Origin: Rickettsia typhi
GTDB lineage: Bacteria > Pseudomonadota > Alphaproteobacteria > Rickettsiales > Rickettsiaceae
Direction: 5' to 3'
Length of the DNA stretch: 30,132 bases
NCBI GenBank assembly: GCA_945875975.1
Contig: CAMCMD010000015.1
Coordinates: 1-30,132, forward strand
Shown piece after piece: positions 17,784-24,964 of the stretch. Each line of letters opens with the position of its first letter. Positions within the stretch are counted from its first letter, which is position 1. The position numbers and the translations under genes are program-made. The notes under the pieces were generated by a model that searched no databases, had not been told where the DNA came from, and worked only from the letters and a program-made list of their open reading frames with translations.

Positions 17784-17902
17784 TGAATTATAGTTAATTC
17801 AGATGAATTTGATGCCAGACGCGAGGATACGAAGCCTATAGATAATAGGCGAGTGACAAGCAACGACGCACGCAAGTTCATATCAATTAACTATAGCATT
17901 CA
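17784..17902. repeat. Palindromic element resembling Rickettsia palindromic elements
   Basis: About 119 bases with imperfect inverted symmetry. The outer arms TATAGTTAATT (17789-17799) and AATTAACTATA (17885-17895) match exactly, and the next 12 bases inside them match partly. The centre is a hairpin GCCTAT-AGATA-ATAGGC (17834-17850). The + frame from 17787 is open through the whole element, as described for Rickettsia palindromic elements that can insert into genes. The right end contains the TGA stop of the minus-strand gene at 17900. It is more G+C-rich than its surroundings. Confidence 0.7.
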
Positions 17903-18535
17903 GCGCCCCATTCCACCACCTTTACTCATTGACAAAGCTTGGTGTTTTATACGCTCAACTTTTGCTGCTCCATATTCCTTAAGATCAGATTCTTTGCCAC
18001 CTTCATACCTGCTAGCAAGCTGCTCCCCACCTTGCATTAAGTTCTTTCTGTAATTATCTTCTTTAGTCTCGCCAGCAATTCTTTTAGGATTCATAACTTT
18101 ATAAATTTCATAAACAACAAAATTTTTCATAATCCGTTTGATATTTTTTCTAGCCTCAATATTCAGTAAACTCGCCCTGTCTTTTTTACTAACAGTACCT
18201 ATGTTTGGGTCAATATCTTCTTCTATAGTTTTAGTAAATTTGCCAATAAAGTTGGTAATATCTTCAGTTATTTTTTTTTCTAGATCTTCAATCTTGCTAA
18301 CATCAATACCTGATTTCTTTTTTGTTTTTAGATAGGCTTTGAGGAGCAAAATGATTTTTGTCTGTATTTCATTTAAATCTGTAGTTTCATCAAAAATTTT
18401 CTCTACAGCCTTTCCTAAATCTTCATCTTGCTCAAAAAGATTCTCTAAGTCAGATTTAGGCTTTACTTTAGCTGAAGCAGTTACTTCCTCAATCGCCGCC
18501 TCAGCTTTAACAGGCTTATCTTCATCAAACTCCAT
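17900..18535 (-). CDS. Hypothetical 211-residue protein, partner of the WH2 protein
   Basis: I do not recognise this family. The protein has no signal peptide or membrane segment. It begins acidic (EFDEDKPVKAEAAIEEV), has predicted helices (about 30-150, with a coiled-coil-like DVSKIEDLEKKITEDI), then a basic C-terminal half ending in SMSKGGGMGR. It starts 6 bases after the stop of the WH2/poly-proline gene, with an AGAGAG ribosome site, so the two are one operon. The Gly/Arg-ended tail resembles that of its partner. A role with or against the partner (chaperone, co-effector or regulator) is inference only. A palindromic repeat abuts its stop codon. Confidence 0.75.
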   Translation of the reverse strand: MEFDEDKPVKAEAAIEEVTASAKVKPKSDLENLFEQDEDLGKAVEKIFDETTDLNEIQTKIILLLKAYLKTKKKSGIDVSKIEDLEKKITEDITNFIGKFTKTIEEDIDPNIGTVSKKDRASLLNIEARKNIKRIMKNFVVYEIYKVMNPKRIAGETKEDNYRKNLMQGGEQLASRYEGGKESDLKEYGAAKVERIKHQALSMSKGGGMGR

Positions 18536-18541
18536 TACTCT

Positions 18542-20581
18542 CTAACCCCTTCCTCGATTTTCGCCAACATTTATGTTTATCTCTGCTTCTTTGGCAAGAT
18601 GCTTTACTCCACCCTCTATAATAGTTTTTTTAGATATGTCTTGAGTAGCGGAAATTTTTTGAGCAGCACTTGCTATTTTCTCCATGTTTTCTTTAGTAAA
18701 TACTTCGGGATTACCAACCTCTATTATTCTCGCTATATTTGCTTTATCCCCGTCAATAACTGCAGAATAAAGCTCATTTAGCTGGTCTTTAGTCGAAAGC
18801 TTTCCGAGCTTTTTTGCCATTGCCTCATCAGGGCCCTCTGAGCCGCTAATACCACCACGCCGCCCTTTTAGAGCTTGGGCAAGGAATCCCATATCATTAC
18901 TAGGACCAGAACCTGTATAGGTAAATTCACCGGAATTTAAAGACTGGCTCTGGCTCACCTTTTTTAAATTCTTCAGACCATCTTCTCGAATTTGAGTCAC
19001 TAAGTCGCCTTTATCTGGTACTACAATAGGCTTAGAAGTAGGAATCTTTGGTTCCTTAACAACAGTTTTCTTCAAAAGAGTAGGGGGAGGAGGCGGTGGA
19101 GGGCCACCTTCTCCTATCCCACTGATTGGCGAAGGCGGGATAGGCAGCACGCTCTCAACTTTTACAGTTGTAGTTGGACTCACCTCAACCTTAGGAGTAA
19201 TAGGCACGGATTTAGGCTCTTCTTTCACTGTAACAAGATCAATACCAGCAGCGACTCTAAGTTTAGTTTCTTCTGCAGCTTTACGAACAGTCTCCACTTG
19301 TTCGGGCGAAAAAGTTGATCTCTTTTCTACAATCTCTTCTTCCCAACCATCTTCATTCTCTCGTTGCTCCCCAGTGTTAAACTCTGATTGATGCTTTAGC
19401 AAGGCTGTAACAAGCTTTTCATTATTATCAACCATTGCGGAATAAAGTATATTTTGCTGATCTTTTTTAGATGCTCCATCAAGCAATCTTTGTTCAATTG
19501 GTCTTTCTTCTCCACCCCCCATTCGAGCTTTAAGACCATCTAACAAACCTTTTCCACCACTTTTTTGTACCTTAGGCTCTGTAGCGACATGTTCATAATT
19601 TGGATGATTAAGCGATAATGGTTTTTGCTTGCCACCCCTTTCACGTATCTCGCTCAGGAAATCCTTTTTAGGCGCTAAATCAATTGGTATATCTCGTTTG
19701 GAAGGTGGTTTTAATCCCCCTACTCCTTCACTCATTGGCGGTGGTGGTGGTGGTGGTTTTGGTATACCCCCTACATTCAAGTCCGATGGCAGTGGCGGTG
19801 GTGGTAGCTCTCCTACATTCAAGTCAGATAGCGGAGGAGGAGGTGGTGGTAGCTCTCCCCCTACTTCACTCAGTGATGGGGGCGGTTTTAGTCCTCCTCC
19901 TACTTCACTCATTGATGACGGCAGGGGTGGAGGCATCTCTGACGGCGGAGGCATTCCTCCTATCTCCTGAGAACTCATGCCCTTTTGAACAACTTGTTCT
20001 AATTGTGGTATTTCCGGAGATTCTTTCCCCCCTTTTCCTGGGATTGTAAATCTTTCTTGGCTCTCGTTACTAATTGCATTAGTTCTAACATCTAAACTAC
20101 TTGAGGCCTGAACTAGTTTTTGTTCATCCTTACCTTTAAATACACTGCCTATAAAGCTAGCAAAGGTAGAGAAAAAGCCTTTTGATACTTTCTCATGCTT
20201 TGCTATCCCTTCAGAAAATTCATTTACAGCTCTAGTCATAGCAAAACCAGAAGTTTTTTGACCTACGGCAGATGAAAGATCACTCAATCTATCTTTAAGT
20301 AATTTTATTTCTGCAAGTTCGACTCCATTTTCTTCAGTCCTCTTATTAACATAGTCAAGAGTAATTTCTCCCGGGTTTTTAGGGTCAAAAGCTTTCAAGA
20401 GTTGCTCTTCATAGTTACGAATCTCTTTCTCTTTTTTATCTAACATTTGCATTACATCAAACAGCTTGCCGCCGGATTTAAACGCTTCCTGTAAACCCAA
20501 CGCTCCTGAATTTGTCTTAACTGCTGCTACATATCCACCCAAATCCTTTCCTAAATTCTGGTATTCATCTAATGACGACAT
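18542..20581 (-). CDS. WH2/poly-proline protein with duplicated WCA-like modules, putative actin nucleator
   Basis: 679 residues from the ATG at 20581, which has AGGGGTG 8 bases upstream; a GTG three codons earlier sits inside that site and is less likely. Parts: helical N-terminus (1-160); proline-rich repeats (about 210-294) with PPPPPP runs; WH2-like KDFLSEIRERGG (306-321); amphipathic C-like GLLDGLKARM (345-354); ankyrin-like helices (372-397); acidic motif around Trp413 (NEDGWEEEI); second poly-proline (494-500); canonical WH2 LVTQIREDGLKNLKKV (527-542); C-like GFLAQALKGRR (565-575); second ankyrin-like unit (597-622). WH2-C-acidic order is that of Arp2/3 activators such as WASP and RickA. 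No secretion signal seen; type IV export is a guess. Confidence 0.8.
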   Translation of the reverse strand: MSSLDEYQNLGKDLGGYVAAVKTNSGALGLQEAFKSGGKLFDVMQMLDKKEKEIRNYEEQLLKAFDPKNPGEITLDYVNKRTEENGVELAEIKLLKDRLSDLSSAVGQKTSGFAMTRAVNEFSEGIAKHEKVSKGFFSTFASFIGSVFKGKDEQKLVQASSSLDVRTNAISNESQERFTIPGKGGKESPEIPQLEQVVQKGMSSQEIGGMPPPSEMPPPLPSSMSEVGGGLKPPPSLSEVGGELPPPPPPLSDLNVGELPPPPLPSDLNVGGIPKPPPPPPPMSEGVGGLKPPSKRDIPIDLAPKKDFLSEIRERGGKQKPLSLNHPNYEHVATEPKVQKSGGKGLLDGLKARMGGGEERPIEQRLLDGASKKDQQNILYSAMVDNNEKLVTALLKHQSEFNTGEQRENEDGWEEEIVEKRSTFSPEQVETVRKAAEETKLRVAAGIDLVTVKEEPKSVPITPKVEVSPTTTVKVESVLPIPPSPISGIGEGGPPPPPPPTLLKKTVVKEPKIPTSKPIVVPDKGDLVTQIREDGLKNLKKVSQSQSLNSGEFTYTGSGPSNDMGFLAQALKGRRGGISGSEGPDEAMAKKLGKLSTKDQLNELYSAVIDGDKANIARIIEVGNPEVFTKENMEKIASAAQKISATQDISKKTIIEGGVKHLAKEAEININVGENRGRG
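19700..19960 (-). repeat. Proline-rich tandem repeats within the WH2 gene
   Basis: Five to six degenerate units of about 14-20 residues, each with S(E/D)..VGG.(L/I) followed by 3-8 prolines. At DNA level segments such as CTACATTCAAGTC recur. Such tracts bind profilin-actin or SH3/WW domains and vary in copy number between strains. Confidence 0.8.
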
Positions 20582-20614
20582 AAAAAGCACCCCTAATATT
20601 TTGCAAATTACTTA

Positions 20615-20649
20615 ATTATAAAGTACATCGCATCAGGATAATAAGTCAA
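20615..20649 (-). promoter_or_regulatory. Possible promoter of the WH2 operon
   Basis: Minus strand TATAAT (20615-20620) is a perfect -10, and TTGACT (20644-20649) a good -35, but they are 23 bases apart, too far for a standard sigma-70 promoter. Either only one box is used or an activator is needed. Confidence 0.3.
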
Positions 20650-20741
20650 TAGGAGGTAAACAACTCCTTAAATGAAACATCAAAATTAACTATAAAGATA
20701 GATATGTGTGGTATTTTTTTAAGGTAAGATCTATATTAAAT

Positions 20742-21101
20742 CTAGCAGATCTTAGAGAACGCTCTAAAAAAGTCATTGGATAGTTTTGAAAAATTATAGT
20801 TTTCAAAACCTCGTTTGGGTATAACGATTATTGACTTGTTATCTGTGTTTATATCAGGATTTTTTACAAGCAGCTGAGTTAAATGCCTTATTCTTCTCTT
20901 AGCTTTATTACGAATAACAGCTTTTTTAGAAAATTTCCGGCTGACTTTCATTCCTAGAATTGTGGGATTGGAAGCTGACACTATTTCTGTTTGAAGAGTC
21001 TTTGTAGATACTATTAAAATAAAACAGGATCCATGTATTTTTGATCCATACTTATTGACACTGTCAAATTCTTTCTGATTTTTTAAGGAAAGAATATTCA
21101 C
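20742..21101 (-). CDS. rnpA: Ribonuclease P protein component
   Basis: 119-residue basic protein that binds the RNase P RNA and helps mature tRNA 5' ends. The RNR signature RNKAKRRIRHL lies near residue 64, preceded by GMKVSRKFSKKAVI, and the later IIVIPKRGFENY block is also typical. The start is a GTG 8 bases after the rpmH stop, with no ATG available upstream, so translation is probably coupled. In most bacteria yidC or other genes follow; here the next gene downstream is the WH2 operon. Confidence 0.95.
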   Translation of the reverse strand: MNILSLKNQKEFDSVNKYGSKIHGSCFILIVSTKTLQTEIVSASNPTILGMKVSRKFSKKAVIRNKAKRRIRHLTQLLVKNPDINTDNKSIIVIPKRGFENYNFSKLSNDFFRAFSKIC

Positions 21102-21109
21102 CCCACAAT

Positions 21110-21244
21110 TTACGCGGTAAGTTTTTTTCTACCTTTTGCCCTACGACTTTTTATGACAAGTCTACCGCCAACAGTAGCCATTCTAGCTCTAAAGCCGTGT
21201 CTTCTTTTTCTCACCAGATTACTAGGTTGGAATGTACGTTTCAT
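21110..21244 (-). CDS. rpmH: 50S ribosomal protein L34
   Basis: 44 residues, too short for a usual ORF listing. The sequence begins [18 protein letters not shown] and continues [17 protein letters not shown], the near-universal L34 pattern, ending KKLTA. It is the first gene of the rpmH-rnpA operon. The start at 21244 is fixed by the conserved N-terminus. Confidence 0.98.
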   Translation of the reverse strand: MKRTFQPSNLVRKRRHGFRARMATVGGRLVIKSRRAKGRKKLTA

Positions 21245-21290
21245 AATAAATTATTTTTTATATTTATTTTATGTGATCAAAGTTAAGGGC

Positions 21291-21319
21291 AGTCTAATAA
21301 AAAAACACCCGATTGTCAA
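21291..21319 (-). promoter_or_regulatory. rpmH-rnpA promoter
   Basis: Minus strand TTGACA (21314-21319, perfect), 17-base spacer, TAGACT (21291-21296, four of six). It gives a leader of about 40 bases before rpmH. Confidence 0.7.
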
Positions 21320-21337
21320 TAGCCTTAAGGATCTAAC

Positions 21338-21366
21338 TTGACAAAACTTCTACATAATTCTTTAAT
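21338..21366 (+). promoter_or_regulatory. Promoter of the twin-TM (HIG1-like) gene
   Basis: TTGACA (21338-21343, perfect), 17-base spacer, TTTAAT (21361-21366). It stands back to back with the rpmH promoter without overlap. Confidence 0.75.
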
Positions 21367-21391
21367 AGACACCAAATAGGACTAAATAATC

Positions 21392-21574
21392 ATGATATTT
21401 ATCATCACTTTTGCCGTACTTACCACAATTGTTTTGCTGTTGGGATTACTTTCCATGGCAGCTGGAGAAAAATTTAGTAAAAAACATGGCACAAAATTAA
21501 TGTCGTTAAGAATTGCAATGCAGTCCCTTGCCATTTTGTCTTTAGTTTTTGCTTATTTTCTATGGTCTAATTGA
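21392..21574 (+). CDS. Small twin-transmembrane protein, HIG1-like
   Basis: 60 residues with two hydrophobic segments (1-23 and 38-58) separated by a short charged loop GEKFSKKHGTKLMSLRIAMQ. The loop matches the HIG1/twin-TM pattern KLMxxRxxxQ of small alphaproteobacterial inner-membrane proteins related to respiratory supercomplex factors. Its role is not established in bacteria. The size could suggest SecG, but the loop lacks SecG features. AGGAC lies 8 bases before the ATG. Confidence 0.75.
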   Translation: MIFIITFAVLTTIVLLLGLLSMAAGEKFSKKHGTKLMSLRIAMQSLAILSLVFAYFLWSN

Positions 21575-21599
21575 ACCACAACCTTTTTTGAATTATTAA

Positions 21600-21621
21600 T
21601 ATCCACAAAAATTGTGGATAA
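21600..21621. promoter_or_regulatory. Inverted DnaA-box pair
   Basis: TATCCACAA (21600-21608), 3 bases, TTGTGGATA (21612-21620), a perfect 9-bp dyad. The right half continues as TGTGGATAA (21613-21621), an exact match to the DnaA box TTATCCACA on the minus strand. The left half has one mismatch. It could also form a hairpin behind the twin-TM gene, but no T run follows. Confidence 0.5.
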
Positions 21622-21792
21622 CTAAGTGAATAACATGGTCAGATGCAATAATTTTTCTATAAAGACTCAAGTTTTGCTTAATATGAGTAAAAAATGAGCA
21701 TACCCCAGGAACCCGCATGAACCTTACAAAACTCAAATTTAACTACAAGCTTTATTACTTTAAGGTTTAATAATTTAATAGAAGTATGAATT

Positions 21793-21801
21793 TGTGCATA
21801 A
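21793..21801 (-). promoter_or_regulatory. Second DnaA-box-like site
   Basis: TGTGCATAA on the + strand, i.e. TTATGCACA on the minus strand, fits the consensus TTATNCACA. With the pair about 180 bases upstream it makes three sites in one non-coding region. Confidence 0.4.
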
Positions 21802-21977
21802 CTTAACCATGCTTTATCAATTTCAGATTACTATTTCTATCTCACGAGAAGCAAAAAACCTAAACTAAGTCGATAAATTAAGTTAAGATAAGACAAGTTA
21901 TTTTACACCTATTCTTGCAACACACAGGAAACAAGTTTGGACATGCATATTATCTATAATGTATTATTGGAATTTAT

Positions 21978-22006
21978 TTGACAGAATATATTCGCAACTA
22001 TATTAT
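21978..22006 (+). promoter_or_regulatory. Promoter of the symporter operon
   Basis: TTGACA (21978-21983, perfect), 17-base spacer, TATTAT (22001-22006, five of six). Transcription from here would give a leader of about 160 bases. Confidence 0.75.
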
Positions 22007-22068
22007 GCCTTAACCATGATCTAGTTTTAACAACGTTGTTTCTTTTGAGCAAATTCATGATTCAATCT

Positions 22069-22124
22069 ATGCTATTTATTATGACCATAACTACTACCGG
22101 TGTTTCCGGTCAATAACATAGCAT
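22069..22124 (+). promoter_or_regulatory. Long imperfect hairpin in the symporter leader
   Basis: ATGCTATTTATTATGACC (22069-22086) can pair with GGTCAATAACATAGCAT (22108-22124) with a single mismatch or bulge region. An alternative inner hairpin ACCGG-TGTTT-CCGGT lies at 22096-22110. No T run follows, so it does not look like a plain attenuator. Confidence 0.5.
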
Positions 22125-22174
22125 TCGTCAAATTTTTCATATATATTTACTAACAAAAATCAAGGTCTAAAGCC

Positions 22175-23320
22175 ATGTTTCATCAAATGCCAGCATTGTT
22201 GGCACTCCTAATATTTATAATTATCGCTTTTGGCGGCTATATACCCCTACAATTAGCAGAGATACTCTTTGGTGTTAGCTTAACCATTAAATCAATAATC
22301 ATCTTTTTGCTTCCAGTAATAATCTTTAGCTTGCTTTATAAAGCAGCAGCAAACCTTGCAAAAGATGCGTCTAGAATAATCTTAGTAATTCTGGGAGGAG
22401 TAATAATTTCTAACTTCTTAACCACCTTTCTAAGCCAAGTGATAGGAATAATTATCTATGGCTTTGACTTATCGCTTGCAATTCCAAATGAGAATGATGC
22501 ATTAAAAGGACATATACTATTTGCACTACCAAACCTAATACCAAATCACTACGCCATGTTTTCTGGAATCATTACCGGGATATTATCAGCAAGAATAATT
22601 CCTAAAAAAACAGAAAATATATGCTTATTGCTTGAAGTAATGACAACCCAACTACTCAAAATCATTACTTTTATGATACCTCTATTTGTCACGGGGTTTG
22701 TAGTAAAGCTTCAATATGATGGGGTTATAACCCAGATTTTGAAGAATTATACTATGATATTTATGATCATTGCTTTTAGCCAGTTTGGCTATGTTACTTT
22801 TGTATATTTTGTCCTAGAAAAGTTTAATCTCTCTAGCTCCGTTATTTCTATTAAAAATATGCTTCCTGCAGCCATGAGTGGCTTTAGTACAATGTCCAGC
22901 GCTGCTAGTATGCCCCTAACCATCATCGGAACAGAAAAAAATGCCCAAAATAAAGACCTTGTTCACACAGTTATTCCAGCAACTGTCAACATTCATCTAG
23001 TTGGAGATTGTATAGCAATACCTTGTTTTGCTTATGCTATCTTAAAAAACTATAATTTACCTCAACCAGACATATATACGTATATTATATTCACATTTTA
23101 TTTCGTACTTGCAAAATTCTCTGTTGCAGCCATTCCGGGTGGAGGAATACTTGTCATGTTGCCAATATTAGATAAATATCTAGGATTTAACACAGAGATG
23201 CTTTCTTTGATAACTGCTTTATATATTTTATTTGACCCATTTATTACTAGTGCTAATGTCCTAGGCAATGGAGCATTTGCACGAATTATAGATAAATTAA
23301 ATTTGAAAAAACAACTCTGA
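22175..23320 (+). CDS. DAACS-family dicarboxylate/amino acid:cation symporter
   Basis: 381-residue inner-membrane carrier (GltP/DctA family) with about eight hydrophobic segments plus two re-entrant loops. The serine-rich motif reads MSSAASMP, followed by the PGGGILVMLP loop and DPFITSANVLGNGAFARI near the C-terminus. In classic members the last reads NVxGD; the Asp that binds substrate is changed here to NGA. The substrate may therefore differ from aspartate, glutamate or C4 acids. It is first of a four-gene run with a long leader. Confidence 0.88.
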   Translation: MFHQMPALLALLIFIIIAFGGYIPLQLAEILFGVSLTIKSIIIFLLPVIIFSLLYKAAANLAKDASRIILVILGGVIISNFLTTFLSQVIGIIIYGFDLSLAIPNENDALKGHILFALPNLIPNHYAMFSGIITGILSARIIPKKTENICLLLEVMTTQLLKIITFMIPLFVTGFVVKLQYDGVITQILKNYTMIFMIIAFSQFGYVTFVYFVLEKFNLSSSVISIKNMLPAAMSGFSTMSSAASMPLTIIGTEKNAQNKDLVHTVIPATVNIHLVGDCIAIPCFAYAILKNYNLPQPDIYTYIIFTFYFVLAKFSVAAIPGGGILVMLPILDKYLGFNTEMLSLITALYILFDPFITSANVLGNGAFARIIDKLNLKKQL

Positions 23321-23327
23321 GGACTCA

Positions 23328-23741
23328 ATGACCTTTAAATTAAGTTCCGTATTGGAACAGGATAGTATCTTTATAACTAAGCTTGAATTATGCCAATTAC
23401 GCTTGATGAATAATTCTCATTTTCCTTGGGTAATACTTGTCCCGGAGAGGAATGATATTGTTGAAATTATGGATTTAAAGGTAAATGAGTTTAATAAATT
23501 AAATTCAGAAATACTGCAAGTAGCTAAAATAATGAAATCAGTATTTAATCCAGATAAACTGAATATTGCCACTCTAGGAAATATAGTGCCCCAAATGCAT
23601 ATTCATATTGTTGCTAGATTTAAAAGCGACGAACTGTTCCCAAAGCCAGTTTGGGGACATGAGTTTAACAGATACTCTTTGGAGAAATCCAAAGAGGTCG
23701 TGCACTCTTTAAAAACAACTATTAATAATATAATTACCTAG
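23328..23741 (+). CDS. HIT-family protein
   Basis: 137 residues. The histidine-triad motif is near residue 90 as QMHIHIVARF, preceded by LGNIVPQ, as in the short alphaproteobacterial HIT subgroup in which the third His is replaced. N-terminal WVILVPERND is also typical. HIT proteins hydrolyse or transfer nucleotides; this subgroup has no settled substrate. GAGGA lies 6 bases before the ATG. It is 7 bases after the symporter gene. Confidence 0.85.
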   Translation: MTFKLSSVLEQDSIFITKLELCQLRLMNNSHFPWVILVPERNDIVEIMDLKVNEFNKLNSEILQVAKIMKSVFNPDKLNIATLGNIVPQMHIHIVARFKSDELFPKPVWGHEFNRYSLEKSKEVVHSLKTTINNIIT

Positions 23742-23748
23742 GATAAAT

Positions 23749-24927
23749 ATGAAGAGCCTGCCCCTATTACTTGTAATATCCCTACTAACATGCTGTGTAG
23801 AAGTAGATATTTCTGTACCTAGTTTTCCTGATATTTCAGACTATTTTAACATATCAGATGGCTTGACCCAGATGACAGTAGCACTTAACTTCTTTGGCTT
23901 TTGTCTATCAAGCGTGGTCTATGGGCCATTATCTGATTCATTTGGGAGACGCAAAGTCATGATTATTGGCAACGCAATAATGATGGCTGGAGCATGTGGC
24001 TGCGCTTTTGCACCCAATATTGGATTTTTACTTTTTTCACGATTAATTCAAGGAATTGGTGCTGGCACTTCTGCTGTTGTTGCATTTGCAATGGTAGCAG
24101 ACATCTACAACTCAGAACAATCAGCTAAGTTAATTGGGATGATGAATTCAATGATTACAGTTTTTATGTCTGCTGCCCCAATAGCTGGCAGTTTCATTAA
24201 TAAATCTCTTGGCTGGAGAGGTAATTATACCACGATTGCTATAATCTCCGTTATATCTTGGATAATGTTGTATTACTGGTTACCGGAAACAAAGAATGAT
24301 CGTGAGAAATTTGAGCTTAAGAAAATTAAAAAAGATTATATAGAACTTCTGTTTAGTAAAGAATTTTTCTACGCATCTATAACCCCAAGCTTGGTATATG
24401 GAGGTTGGATGAGTTTCGTTGCATGCGGCTCTTTTCTCTATATGGAAACATACAATCTACCGATTATGTATTACGCTTTGCATCAAGGAGCTATTATTTG
24501 TGCATTCTGCATAACTAGCCTTTATTGCGGACAAATAAATAGTTTTATTGGCATGAAAAATTCTGTAATTTATGGAACTATACTTACCATACTTGGCTCA
24601 ATATTACTTCTTCTTGTATCGGTAATATTTGATAATGCACCATACCTAACAACAATTGCTATGACAATATTCGGTATTGGCGCTGCTACTACCTATCCAG
24701 TTATATTTGCTAAATCGATGGATTTATTTCCTGAGATCAAGGGAACTGCTTCATCAGCAATCATGGCGCTTCGTTCATTCATATGTTCTGTATTCGTTGC
24801 TGTATCAAGTTACCTGTACTCAGGCAGTCTAATTACAGTAGCAGCTATGGTACTATCGGCTGGGGTATTAACGTCCTTGGTCACAATAAAATTGCTAAAA
24901 ATAATTCAGTTCGATATAAAGGAATAG
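23749..24927 (+). CDS. MFS transporter, Bcr/CflA-like
   Basis: 392 residues, about 12 membrane segments. After TM1 comes VDISVPSFPDI, the D1-type motif of the Bcr/CflA drug efflux group; then the MFS motif A as GPLSDSFGRRKVM, and RLIQGIGAG (motif B region) followed by APIAGSFIN (motif C-like). It probably exports small molecules by proton antiport. Many obligate intracellular bacteria keep several such carriers with unknown substrates. AGGAT sits 7 bases before the ATG; 7 bases after the HIT gene. Confidence 0.88.
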   Translation: MKSLPLLLVISLLTCCVEVDISVPSFPDISDYFNISDGLTQMTVALNFFGFCLSSVVYGPLSDSFGRRKVMIIGNAIMMAGACGCAFAPNIGFLLFSRLIQGIGAGTSAVVAFAMVADIYNSEQSAKLIGMMNSMITVFMSAAPIAGSFINKSLGWRGNYTTIAIISVISWIMLYYWLPETKNDREKFELKKIKKDYIELLFSKEFFYASITPSLVYGGWMSFVACGSFLYMETYNLPIMYYALHQGAIICAFCITSLYCGQINSFIGMKNSVIYGTILTILGSILLLLVSVIFDNAPYLTTIAMTIFGIGAATTYPVIFAKSMDLFPEIKGTASSAIMALRSFICSVFVAVSSYLYSGSLITVAAMVLSAGVLTSLVTIKLLKIIQFDIKE

Positions 24928-24964
24928 GTTATTTGATCATTAAGTCAACCAGGGAGAACTAGCG

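Larger units (their letters stand above)
21575..22174. other. 600-base non-coding region with DnaA-box-like sites and a structured leader
   Basis: No gene is evident. It holds an inverted pair of DnaA-box-like sequences at 21600-21621, another at 21793-21801, a good promoter at 21978-22006 and a long hairpin at 22069-22124 ahead of the symporter gene. The rest is AT-rich with no repeats that I can see. Confidence 0.6.

Noticed and set aside
18599..18781. Short + strand open frame in the WH2 gene
   Set aside because: Shadow of the minus-strand coding frame; no ribosome site.
19629..20049. Two + strand Gly/Val-rich open frames opposite the proline-rich repeats
   Set aside because: They are antisense reflections of the CCN/GGN repeats of the WH2 gene, with no start context or conserved features.
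21392..21574. SecG
   Set aside because: Two TM segments and size fit, but the loop matches the HIG1/twin-TM pattern KLMxxRxxxQ and lacks SecG features.
21575..22174. Chromosomal origin of replication
   Set aside because: Only three DnaA-like sites and the wrong neighbours for a rickettsial oriC; kept as a lower-level finding instead.
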